Source: Lactobacillaceae bacterium (GTDB taxonomy: Bacteria; Bacillota; Bacilli; Lactobacillales; Lactobacillaceae). From it: 39,699 bases of DNA. The notes under the pieces are model-generated. The model had not been told where the DNA came from and did no database searches. It was given only the letters and a program-made list of their open reading frames with translations. The stretch covers positions 1-39,699 of the forward strand of contig JAITQG010000026.1 in assembly GCA_031289015.1 (NCBI GenBank), written 5' to 3'. Positions 6,793-14,408 of the stretch are shown piece by piece; position 1 is the stretch's first letter, and each line of letters opens with the position of its first letter. A program made the translations under genes and the position numbers.

Positions 6793-8376
6793 ATGCAGGT
6801 CAAAATTGTATCAACTTCAGATGTTCATGGTTATGTACGGGCCGATGATTTTCGCCGACCTCTGCTAAACGATAGCTTGGGGTTAACGAAAGCGGCCACC
6901 GCCATTAAGCAAATTGAAACGACTAGTGCAGCTGATGATATTATCCTCAAAATTGAAAATGGTGATTTCATTCAAGGCTCACCTTTAACCAATTATATTG
7001 AAAAGGTTGCACCTGATCAAACCGGTATCTATCGTAAATTGGCTAATACAATTGGTTATGATGTACGGATTATTGGTAATCATGAATTCAATTATGGGCG
7101 GGATTATCTGGAAAAAGTTTTGGGCGATGATCAAACTATTTTAAACGCTAATATTATTGACACAATCACCGGTGAACCGTTTATCGGGCGACCATATGCG
7201 ATTTTTGAACGTCAGGGAGTCAAAATTGGCGTGATTGGTTTGACGACCAAATATATCGCGCATTGGGAGCATCCAAGCCATATTCAAAATTTGGCGTTCT
7301 TGGATCCCGTGGAGCTTGCGGCTAAATATATTAGTGAGCTACGTGATCAAGTCGACATTATCGTGTTGGCTTACCATGGTGGGTTTGCTGAAGATTTGGT
7401 GACTGGGGCCCCACTTGAACGCTTGACTAGTGAAAATCAAGGGTATCAATTACTGCAATTACCCGGCGTCGATGCCTTGGTTACTGGCCATCAACATCGT
7501 AAAATTGCGACCGTGGCACATAACGTGGCGACCACGCAACCTGGTTATCGGGGTGATAATATCGGGGTGATTAGCCTTGAGTTGGATGGTAAACAGCAAA
7601 TTATCAAACGAGACGCCCGGTTGGAACCAACGGGGGTTTATCCGGAAATGGATTCGGTGGCGCAAGTCATTGCTCCGTTGCAAACCGCGGTTGACGCTTG
7701 GTTAGATAAACCAGTTGGCCACGTGGGTGACAACATGCAAATCAGCCAGCATTTCTTGGCACGGCTGCAAAGTCATCCGTTTGTTGAACTTGTTAATCGC
7801 GTGCAGATGGCTGCAACCGGCACGCACATTGCGAATACCGCACTGTTCAATGATGAAGTTCGCGGCTTGCAGAATGCGGTCACCCTCCGTGATATTATGA
7901 CGAATTACATTTATCCCAATACGCTGGTTGTTGAAGCTTTGACGGGGCAAGATATCTGGGATGCGTTAAATCAAAACGGCCGTTACTTTGTCAAAAATGC
8001 CGCTGGTGAATTGGCAATTAATGAAAAATTTATTGAGCCTAAAGTGCAACATTATAATTACGACATCTGGAGTGGCGTGGAATACACGTTTGACTTTAGT
8101 CGGCCGTTTGGCGATTATGTCACCACAGTCACGATTGACGGGCAGCCAATTGATTTGACGGCTACCTATGAAGTCACGATGAATAATTATCGGGCTGGTG
8201 GTGCGGGTAACTTTAATATGTTTGCAAGTGCTAAAATTGTACGTGAGGTGCAAATTGAGACCTCAGAATTGATTGGCGATTATATTATGCAACATCCCGC
8301 TATTCAAATTGACCAACCGAAAAATATCACAGCGGTTGGTTATGAGCATATCAAACAAACTTTATTAACGGATTAA
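6793..8376 (+). CDS. bifunctional 5'-nucleotidase/2',3'-cyclic phosphodiesterase-type metallophosphatase
   Basis: 527 residues. It has an N-terminal calcineurin-type metallophosphoesterase domain: DVHG at 10-13, GDFIQGSP from 57, GNHEFN with Asn96/His97, HGG at 195, and GHQH at 232-235. A C-terminal 5'-nucleotidase substrate-binding domain follows, ending near NNYRAGGAGNFNMF. There is no signal peptide or anchor, unlike UshA/YfkN-type enzymes, so it should act in the cytoplasm. The ATG at 6793 follows AAGGAG. It heads an operon with an ABC importer (18 nt to the next gene) and a metallo-beta-lactamase-fold hydrolase. I infer that it dephosphorylates what the importer brings in, but the exact substrate (nucleotide, cyclic nucleotide or other phosphoester) is not visible. 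Confidence 0.88.
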   Translation: MQVKIVSTSDVHGYVRADDFRRPLLNDSLGLTKAATAIKQIETTSAADDIILKIENGDFIQGSPLTNYIEKVAPDQTGIYRKLANTIGYDVRIIGNHEFNYGRDYLEKVLGDDQTILNANIIDTITGEPFIGRPYAIFERQGVKIGVIGLTTKYIAHWEHPSHIQNLAFLDPVELAAKYISELRDQVDIIVLAYHGGFAEDLVTGAPLERLTSENQGYQLLQLPGVDALVTGHQHRKIATVAHNVATTQPGYRGDNIGVISLELDGKQQIIKRDARLEPTGVYPEMDSVAQVIAPLQTAVDAWLDKPVGHVGDNMQISQHFLARLQSHPFVELVNRVQMAATGTHIANTALFNDEVRGLQNAVTLRDIMTNYIYPNTLVVEALTGQDIWDALNQNGRYFVKNAAGELAINEKFIEPKVQHYNYDIWSGVEYTFDFSRPFGDYVTTVTIDGQPIDLTATYEVTMNNYRAGGAGNFNMFASAKIVREVQIETSELIGDYIMQHPAIQIDQPKNITAVGYEHIKQTLLTD

Positions 8377-8394
8377 GAGAGGCAGGATTTTATC

Positions 8395-9447
8395 GTGGAT
8401 GTGACCTTTAAACATGTGACGTTGACTTATCCCAATGGCGTCGAAGTTTTGCATGACATGGATTTTCAAATTCCAGACGGGCAGTTGATTGCCTTGTTAG
8501 GACCTTCAGGGGGTGGAAAATCAACCACTTTGAACCTAATTTCAGGGTTGTTGCAAGCTACTTCTGGGCAAATTAAATTCGGTGATCAAGATGTGACTAA
8601 GCTCGACGCCCTGCAACGTGGGGTAGGCATGGTCTTTCAAAATTATGCGTTGTATCCGCATATGACGGTTTTGGAAAATATCATGTTCCCTATGAAGATG
8701 GCCAAAGTCGCCAAGAATGAGCGCAAAGAACGCGCCTTGGCCCTGGCTAAATTAGTCCGCGTTGATGATCAAATCGATAAAAAACCCGGTGCCTTATCAG
8801 GCGGGCAACAACAACGAGTCGCCATTGCACGTGCATTGGCTAAGCAACCTAGCATTTTATTGCTCGATGAACCCCTCTCAAATTTAGATGCCCGGTTGCG
8901 TGTTGAAATGCGTGAAGAAATTCGCCGGATTCAACAAGAAACCCACATTACAACCATCTTTGTCACCCACGATCAAAGTGAAGCGATGCACGTGGCTGAT
9001 CAGATTATGTTGTTAAACGATGGTGTGATTCAACAATATGCGGCCCCACAAGCTTTGTATAACGAACCTAATAATCAATTTGTGGCCAGCTTTATTGGTG
9101 AGCCAGCCTTGAATGTTTTGCCCGCTGATGTTTTGCGTGAATCATTGTATCAAGTCTTTGGCACCCGGACGCAATTGATTGAAAAAGTTGGGATTCGCGC
9201 TGAAGCAATTACACTGGGTGGGACAACCCAAGCCGCTATCCAGTTGCCTTTGACGGTCTCGCGCGTCACTGCTTATGGGCGCGACTTTAATGCCAAGGTC
9301 AATGTGGCGGGCCATGAAGTGATGTCAACGGCCATTGATGGCAGTGCCCCACTGAATACCGAGTTGACCGCGCATGTCTTGTTAGCCGGTTTGTATGCCT
9401 TTGATCCAGTTGGAAAGCGGGTTTACCCAGAAGGCGGTGTGCAATGA
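8395..9447 (+). CDS. ugpC: ABC importer ATP-binding protein, UgpC/MsmK family
   Basis: 350 residues, starting at GTG 8395 behind GAGAGGCAGGA. This is the ATPase of a CUT1-type importer. Walker A GPSGGGKST is at 36-44, the Q-loop lies in MVFQNYALYPHMT, the signature LSGGQQQR starts at 134, Walker B ends in Asp158-Glu159, and the H-loop is His192. A C-terminal regulatory (TOBE-like) domain follows from about 240. UgpC/MsmK proteins often serve several sugar importers, but here the full partner set lies downstream. Its stop overlaps the start of the next permease as ATGA, so the two are translationally coupled. Confidence 0.9.
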   Translation: MDVTFKHVTLTYPNGVEVLHDMDFQIPDGQLIALLGPSGGGKSTTLNLISGLLQATSGQIKFGDQDVTKLDALQRGVGMVFQNYALYPHMTVLENIMFPMKMAKVAKNERKERALALAKLVRVDDQIDKKPGALSGGQQQRVAIARALAKQPSILLLDEPLSNLDARLRVEMREEIRRIQQETHITTIFVTHDQSEAMHVADQIMLLNDGVIQQYAAPQALYNEPNNQFVASFIGEPALNVLPADVLRESLYQVFGTRTQLIEKVGIRAEAITLGGTTQAAIQLPLTVSRVTAYGRDFNAKVNVAGHEVMSTAIDGSAPLNTELTAHVLLAGLYAFDPVGKRVYPEGGVQ

Positions 9448-10346
9448 CAGGAGGCAAGCCAACTTGGCGCCAAACGCTAAAGGGCTGGATGTATGTCCTG
9501 CCAATGTTGATTGTGGTCGGTGTGTTTAGCATTTATCCGATCATTTCAAGTTTGGCGATGAGTTTTTATACGCAATATAATTTCATCACGAATGAAATTG
9601 GGGCGGTGGGATTTGATAATTTCGCCTTTATCTTCAATGATCCTAATTTTAGAAGCGCGATGTTTAATACCTTGGTCTTTGTGGCGGGGGTTGTGCCGCT
9701 GCAAGTGGTGATTTCCTTGATTGTCGCTGTGTTGTTAAACCGGATTAAATTCTTGGCTGGGTTCTTTCGGTCAATTTATTTCTTGCCGTTTGTGACTTCA
9801 ACGGTCGCAATTTCAATGGTCTGGCGTTGGATTTACAACAAAGACGCCGGCCTATTGAACTACTTATTGAGTTTTGTCGGGATTCATCCCATCAATTGGC
9901 TTAACGATCCACATTATGCCATGTTGGCGCTGATTATTTTGGCGATTTGGAAGGGCTTAGGCTTCAATATCATGTTGTACCTGGTTGCGTTGAATAACGT
10001 CGATAAGGGGCTATACAATGCTGCTAAACTCGATGGTGCCGGGGCCTGGTCAAGCTTTTGGCATGTGACTTTGCCAATGATTTCACCCATGACCTTCTTG
10101 GTTTCAGTCAACGGCGTCATCGGTAGCTTCAAAGTCTTTGATGAAGTCTTTGCGCTCTTTGGTGGTCAACCCGGCCCAGGTAATTCAGCCCTCACGATGG
10201 TGTATTATTTGTATCGGTTATTCTATGAACAAAATCAATACGGACGCGCCGCCGCATCAGGGGTTGTGTTGTTTGGCATGATTTTGACAGTAACGCTCTT
10301 CCAATTGTGGTGGAGTAAAAAACACGTCCATTACGGCAATAATTAA
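9444..10346 (+). CDS. ugpA: ABC importer permease, UgpA/MalF-like
   Basis: 300 residues with about six hydrophobic membrane segments, the first at residues 12-36. The cytoplasmic coupling (EAA) loop reads YNAAKLDGAGAWSSFWHVTLP near residues 190-210. The gene overlaps ugpC by 4 nt (ATGA) and is followed by the second permease after 11 nt. With the second permease it forms the membrane channel of the importer. UgpA and other CUT1 permeases are very similar; the Ugp assignment rests mainly on the binding protein downstream. Confidence 0.85.
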   Translation: MTGGKPTWRQTLKGWMYVLPMLIVVGVFSIYPIISSLAMSFYTQYNFITNEIGAVGFDNFAFIFNDPNFRSAMFNTLVFVAGVVPLQVVISLIVAVLLNRIKFLAGFFRSIYFLPFVTSTVAISMVWRWIYNKDAGLLNYLLSFVGIHPINWLNDPHYAMLALIILAIWKGLGFNIMLYLVALNNVDKGLYNAAKLDGAGAWSSFWHVTLPMISPMTFLVSVNGVIGSFKVFDEVFALFGGQPGPGNSALTMVYYLYRLFYEQNQYGRAAASGVVLFGMILTVTLFQLWWSKKHVHYGNN

Positions 10347-10357
10347 GGAGGAGTGAC

Positions 10358-11185
10358 ATGACAGCTAAACGATTCAGTGGCCACTTAGTCACATATATCC
10401 TATTAATTATCGGTGCAATTACGATGTTGTTACCCTTCTTTTGGATGCTTTCAACGGCATTTAAGAGCGGGTTTGAGGCGATTCAAACGCCGCCAGCTTG
10501 GTTACCTAAAAAATTGTTGTGGACCAACTGGGTGAATGCTTGGAACGCGGCGCCATTTGCGCAATATTTGATTAACTCAGTCGTGGTTTCAGTCTTGACG
10601 ACGCTGGGGCAAATTATCACCTCAATCATGGCGGCCTTTGCGTTTGCCAAAATGAATTTCCGTGGTAAAAACGTGTTGTTCATGGTTTTGTTGGCAACGA
10701 TGATGGTGCCTGGTGAGATGTTAATCATTCCAAACTTCGTGACGCTTTCACAAATGTCATTGGTGAACACGTATGGAGCGTTGATTATTCCGTGGTTGGC
10801 AAGTTTCTTTGCCGTCTTTACCTTGCGTCAGAGCTTTGCCCAAGTCCCTGATCAATTGTATTATGCCGCCAAATTAGACGGTGCATCAGACTGGCGGTTC
10901 TTGTGGCAAATCTTGGTACCAAATGCTAAGTCAGCCATCACGGCGATTGGTTTGTTGCAAATCATTGGTTCATGGAATTCATTTATGTGGCCATTGATTG
11001 TCACCAATTCAGAAAAAATGCGGACGTTGCCAGTTGGGTTGCAAGCCTTCTCAACAGACACATCAATCAAATATCCTGAATTGATGGCCGCTTCGACCTT
11101 TGTCATTTTGCCAATGGTGATCTTATATATTTTATTGAATAAGTACGTGGTCGCCGGGATTAGTAACGGTGGTCTAAAAGGTTAA
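10358..11185 (+). CDS. ugpE: ABC importer permease, UgpE/MalG-like
   Basis: 275 residues, about six membrane segments, starting at ATG 10358 behind a strong AAGGAGGAG. The EAA loop YYAAKLDGASDWRFLWQILVP is near residues 168-188. It is the second channel subunit. A 168-nt gap with strong secondary structure separates it from the binding-protein gene, the only large gap in this operon. Confidence 0.85.
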   Translation: MTAKRFSGHLVTYILLIIGAITMLLPFFWMLSTAFKSGFEAIQTPPAWLPKKLLWTNWVNAWNAAPFAQYLINSVVVSVLTTLGQIITSIMAAFAFAKMNFRGKNVLFMVLLATMMVPGEMLIIPNFVTLSQMSLVNTYGALIIPWLASFFAVFTLRQSFAQVPDQLYYAAKLDGASDWRFLWQILVPNAKSAITAIGLLQIIGSWNSFMWPLIVTNSEKMRTLPVGLQAFSTDTSIKYPELMAASTFVILPMVILYILLNKYVVAGISNGGLKG

Positions 11186-11195
11186 AAATGTTGTT

Positions 11196-11301
11196 ACCTG
11201 TGTTAATCGCAGGTGGCATTGAGACTGGGAGTTATCACAGTTTGAATGCTGCTTGAGATTAACAATAAACGCCCATGGGCCCTGGGCAATTGTTAATCAC
11301 A
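11196..11301 (+). promoter_or_regulatory. structured intercistronic leader before the solute-binding protein gene
   Basis: The 168-nt gap holds no gene. GATTAACAAT (11257-11266) pairs perfectly with ATTGTTAATC (11289-11298), with an inner GCCCA/TGGGC stem (11271-11275/11283-11287). Another small stem is ACCTG/CAGGT (11196-11200/11210-11214). The word TGTTAATCnCA occurs three times: 11201-11211 (+), 11254-11264 (-) and 11291-11301 (+). The first and middle words could also pair with each other instead. No T run follows, so I read it as an mRNA-stabilising or processing structure, or as operator sites, that raises expression of the binding protein. Confidence 0.55.
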
Positions 11302-11353
11302 AACAGATTTGAAGTTGGTTATTTTCTAGGAGAAGAAAGGGAAGATATTTATT

Positions 11354-12637
11354 ATGACTAAAACATGGAGTAAGGTAATTGCAACCTCAGCAGTAGCGAT
11401 CTTGACAGTACCTACAGTTATCACAGCAACCGGAGTCGTTGCTGATGCCGCTGCTAAGCCAATTAAGATTACATTATGGGACGCCATGACAGGTCCATAC
11501 GCCGATGCCTTGCAAGAGCGAATTGATGCTTTCAACAGTTCACAAAGCAAGTATAAGGTGACTGCAACTTCACAAGGTGATTACACAACCTTGGGACAAA
11601 AGATTACAGCCGCTGCTAAGTCAAAGACCTTACCAGTTATGTCACAAACGACGTATACACAAATTCCCGATTATGCTAAGCAAGGGATTGTTGCTAACTT
11701 GGATAGTCAAGTTAAGGGTAAGAACGGTTTGTCAAAGAAGGCTTTAGCTAATATCTACCCAGGGTTCTTGCAACAAGCTAAGTACCAAGGTTCATATTAT
11801 TCAATGCCATTTTCTGCTTCAGTGCGGGTAATGTTTTACAACAAGGACATTTTGACTAAGTATAACTTGCAAGTACCAAAGACTTGGGCTGACATCCAAA
11901 AGATGGGGAATGTCTTAGCTAAGGACAACATTGCCGCTGCAACGTTTGACAAGTCATATGACATGGAATGGAATGGCCTTGTTAACGCTGCTGGTTCACA
12001 ATTAGTGACTGCCAAGGGTAAGGTGCAAACTAGTTCAAAGACGGCGGTTAGTGCAATGAAGTTAATCACTAACATGGTTGCCAACAAGACAGCTTTGACA
12101 GCTGGATCAGATATTTATGGCACAACTAACTTTGTTAACGGCAAGGCTGCTTTGGCCTTCTCATCATCAGCTGGGATTACTGCGACTGGTGCAGCTGCAC
12201 CAAAGGGCTTCAACTGGGGCACTGCTGTGATTCCTTCATACAAGGGTAAGCACGCTACACAATTGGCTGGAAACAACTTGATGGTGACTTCACAAGCTAC
12301 TAAGAAGCAACAAGCTGGGGCCTTTGCCTTCATGAAGTTCTTGATTTCTGACAAGCAAACCGAAAAGTGGGCTGAAAAGACGGGTTATTTGCCTATTACT
12401 AAGAAGGCCGCTAAGTCAGCTTCATATCAAAAGTATTTGAAGGAACACCCATTGGCTAAGGCTGCGACTGATTCATTGCCAGGAGCCTTTGCAGATCCTG
12501 CCTTTGCTGGTTACGATGACTATCGGACAAACATGTTAAACGCCGTTGATTCAACTTTGACCAAGGGAACTTCACCTGCCAAAGCTTTGAAGACGTTGAC
12601 TAAGGAAACTAAGCAAACGATCAAGGACAACAAGTAA
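11354..12637 (+). CDS. ugpB: extracellular solute-binding protein, UgpB-like, without lipobox
   Basis: 427 residues. It has an N-terminal signal peptide (hydrophobic to about residue 29, with likely signal peptidase I cleavage near VADA, residues 29-32), then a UgpB-like start of the mature domain (ITLWDAMTGPYADALQ). In Gram-positives such proteins are usually lipoproteins, but this one has no cysteine at all, so lipid anchoring is impossible as sequenced. It is lysine rich, especially at the C-terminus, so charge-based retention at the cell surface is conceivable. Codon use is biased like that of highly expressed genes. It should capture the substrate for the UgpA/E/C channel. By resemblance to UgpB a glycerol-3-phosphate or glycerophosphodiester ligand is possible, but not shown. 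Confidence 0.85.
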   Translation: MTKTWSKVIATSAVAILTVPTVITATGVVADAAAKPIKITLWDAMTGPYADALQERIDAFNSSQSKYKVTATSQGDYTTLGQKITAAAKSKTLPVMSQTTYTQIPDYAKQGIVANLDSQVKGKNGLSKKALANIYPGFLQQAKYQGSYYSMPFSASVRVMFYNKDILTKYNLQVPKTWADIQKMGNVLAKDNIAAATFDKSYDMEWNGLVNAAGSQLVTAKGKVQTSSKTAVSAMKLITNMVANKTALTAGSDIYGTTNFVNGKAALAFSSSAGITATGAAAPKGFNWGTAVIPSYKGKHATQLAGNNLMVTSQATKKQQAGAFAFMKFLISDKQTEKWAEKTGYLPITKKAAKSASYQKYLKEHPLAKAATDSLPGAFADPAFAGYDDYRTNMLNAVDSTLTKGTSPAKALKTLTKETKQTIKDNK

Positions 12638-12659
12638 CCTAGTTAGAGAGGACCGACAA

Positions 12660-13865
12660 TTGACAACTCAAGTACAATTTTTAAATGGCCTCGACACAAT
12701 TGGGGGCAATGTGGTGAGCTTTACCAATGGCAATACGCGCTTAGTGATGGATTTTGGGATGAATTTTGCGCCTGAACAAAGTCCTAGCGAATTGTTAGCG
12801 AATGGTGCGCTCCCAGATTTGCCGACTTTGTTTACTGATACAACAAGTGAAATTCAAGAGACAATTTTTGTTTCGCATTTGCATTTGGATCACATGGGGG
12901 CGTTAAAGTATTTGGCTAAACCCACAAATGTGTACATGAGTCAAGAATCATTGGCAATGTATCAAGCGTTGACCGATTTAGCGATCGAATCAGCGCCCAA
13001 TGCGATTTTACAAGCTATTCAACCTGAAGTGCCCCTCAAGTTTGGACCATTCACGATTACGGCTTTTTTGACCGATCATGATGCGCCTGGTGCGTATATG
13101 TTTAGGGTCAATGATGGGCAGCACACTTTTGTGCATAGTGGGGATGTGCGCTTAGATGGTCCTAACCCAGAGCGGGTCATGCACTGGGCTAACGTCTTGG
13201 GGCATGAAACCATTGATTTGTTTATGCTTGAAGGGACTGAATTTAGCTTTGATAATGATGGTGATAAGACGCGGGTTCGGCGGACTGAAATGTCGCTGCA
13301 AGCTGATTTCAAGACCATCCTGGACACCACGGACCAAATGGTGGTTATCAATCCATATGAACGCAATACTCCGCGATTGGCTAAGTTGATGCAAACGGCA
13401 CAAGAAGCTGGGCGTACGCTGGTTTGGGATACACGTTTTAGCACTGTTTTGCACGCCATGGGCATCCAAAACATTCTAGAACTGGGCAAGGATGTAACAT
13501 GGGCTCAAATCCTTGCAAATCCCAAGCAATATGTCGTGCAAAACCACTTCAATGATTTGCATGCTCTAGATCAATTATCAGATGGGTTTGTATATTTGCA
13601 TATGAATGGTGAACCATTGGGTGATTATGATCCACGCTTTAATGAATTACTTGATTATCTAGCATCCCGCCATGTAGAAATGCAATACTTGGGGGCTAGT
13701 GGCCATGCGACGCCAACTGATTTAATCAAGTTGGCTGAGTTAGTGCATGCAAAAGTGACGGTGCCTTGGCATTCGTTCAAACCTGAAGTTCAAGCAGCTG
13801 CTTTACAAGCGGTTGGTCTTAAGGTTTTGTTACCGACTAAGGGTGATGTTTTGATTTTTGATTAG
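12660..13865 (+). CDS. metallo-beta-lactamase-fold hydrolase (RNase J/phosphodiesterase-like)
   Basis: 401 residues, starting at TTG 12660 with AGAGAGGA 7 nt upstream; no ATG is better placed. The zinc motif HLHLDHMG is at residues 73-80, followed by a DHDAPGA region, HSGDVRLDG (third metal motif) and a C-terminal LGASGHATPTDL then PWHSFKPE, which looks like the beta-CASP/RNase J-type end. No signal peptide, so cytoplasmic. It lies 22 nt after the binding-protein gene and ends at the operon terminator. Given the partner genes I infer a phosphodiesterase or lactonase-type role on the imported compound, acting with the nucleotidase-like enzyme. An RNA substrate is possible but less likely from context. 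Confidence 0.8.
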   Translation: MTTQVQFLNGLDTIGGNVVSFTNGNTRLVMDFGMNFAPEQSPSELLANGALPDLPTLFTDTTSEIQETIFVSHLHLDHMGALKYLAKPTNVYMSQESLAMYQALTDLAIESAPNAILQAIQPEVPLKFGPFTITAFLTDHDAPGAYMFRVNDGQHTFVHSGDVRLDGPNPERVMHWANVLGHETIDLFMLEGTEFSFDNDGDKTRVRRTEMSLQADFKTILDTTDQMVVINPYERNTPRLAKLMQTAQEAGRTLVWDTRFSTVLHAMGIQNILELGKDVTWAQILANPKQYVVQNHFNDLHALDQLSDGFVYLHMNGEPLGDYDPRFNELLDYLASRHVEMQYLGASGHATPTDLIKLAELVHAKVTVPWHSFKPEVQAAALQAVGLKVLLPTKGDVLIFD

Positions 13866-13873
13866 TATTTGAG

Positions 13874-13902
13874 GGACTAAGCATTTTGCTTGGTCTTTTT
13901 TT
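13874..13902 (+). terminator. intrinsic terminator of the phosphatase/ABC operon
   Basis: GACTAAGC pairs with GCTTGGTC (one wobble) with a short T-rich loop, followed by seven T. It is directly followed by the argR promoter. Confidence 0.85.
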
Positions 13903-13910
13903 GGTATACT
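13902..13910 (+). promoter_or_regulatory. extended -10 promoter of argR
   Basis: TGGTATACT is an extended -10 element, 37 nt before the argR ATG. Just downstream, an AT-rich stretch ending in ATTCA (13921-13925) contains one half of an ARG-box-like sequence, so autoregulation is possible. The other half is poor. Confidence 0.5.
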
Positions 13911-13946
13911 AATAATATTAATTCAGTTAGAGCTAAGGGGTATATC

Positions 13947-14405
13947 ATGGGCTTAAAGAAAAAAGAACGCCAAGCATTTATCTTGGAAATTATTGAACGC
14001 GAAGACATTGACTCACAAGAAGAGCTGATGAAGTATCTGCTTAACGCCGGCATCGATATCACACAAGCAACTGTATCACGTGATATTAATGAACTACGGA
14101 TTGTGCGCCATACGGATGCTACTGGGAAATATCGGTATGCCGTGCTCACTGAAACACCCAAAACGGATGCCAATCAAATTGTGAATGGTTTTCAACAGCT
14201 GGCTAATTCAGTCACGCGCGTTGAATTCATGTTGGTGATTAAGACCACCTCTGGGAATGGTAATCGGTTGGCGGCCTTAATTGATGGCGCTGGTTTGGAT
14301 AGTGTGATTGGGACCTTGGCCGGGCATGACACCATTTATGTCACGAGTCCTTCAGTCCAAGCAGCAACTGCATTGGCAACGGAATTTACAAATTGGATGG
14401 CTTAA
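13947..14405 (+). CDS. argR: arginine repressor family regulator ArgR/AhrC
   Basis: 152 residues from ATG 13947, with AAGGGG 6 nt upstream. An in-frame upstream extension reads through the promoter and is not credible. The N-terminal winged helix contains TQATVSRDINELRIVR, the DNA-recognition segment. The C-terminal hexamerisation and arginine-binding domain carries GTLAGHDT at 122-129. Most arginine-responsive homologues have two adjacent Asp here (GDDT); in this protein the first is His127. Some lactic acid bacteria have paired ArgR/AhrC paralogues with such changes, so it may need a partner or sense arginine differently. It is followed after 3 nt by the penicillin-binding protein gene. Confidence 0.92.
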   Translation: MGLKKKERQAFILEIIEREDIDSQEELMKYLLNAGIDITQATVSRDINELRIVRHTDATGKYRYAVLTETPKTDANQIVNGFQQLANSVTRVEFMLVIKTTSGNGNRLAALIDGAGLDSVIGTLAGHDTIYVTSPSVQAATALATEFTNWMA

Positions 14406-14408
14406 TTC

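Noticed and set aside
13076-13489. Long minus-strand open frame (137 codons) opposite the MBL-fold gene
   Set aside because: Shadow of a clearly coding + strand gene with intact metal motifs; no ribosome site and low-complexity composition.
13890-13946. Upstream extension of argR
   Set aside because: It overlaps the terminator and the -10 element; ATG 13947 gives the normal ArgR length.
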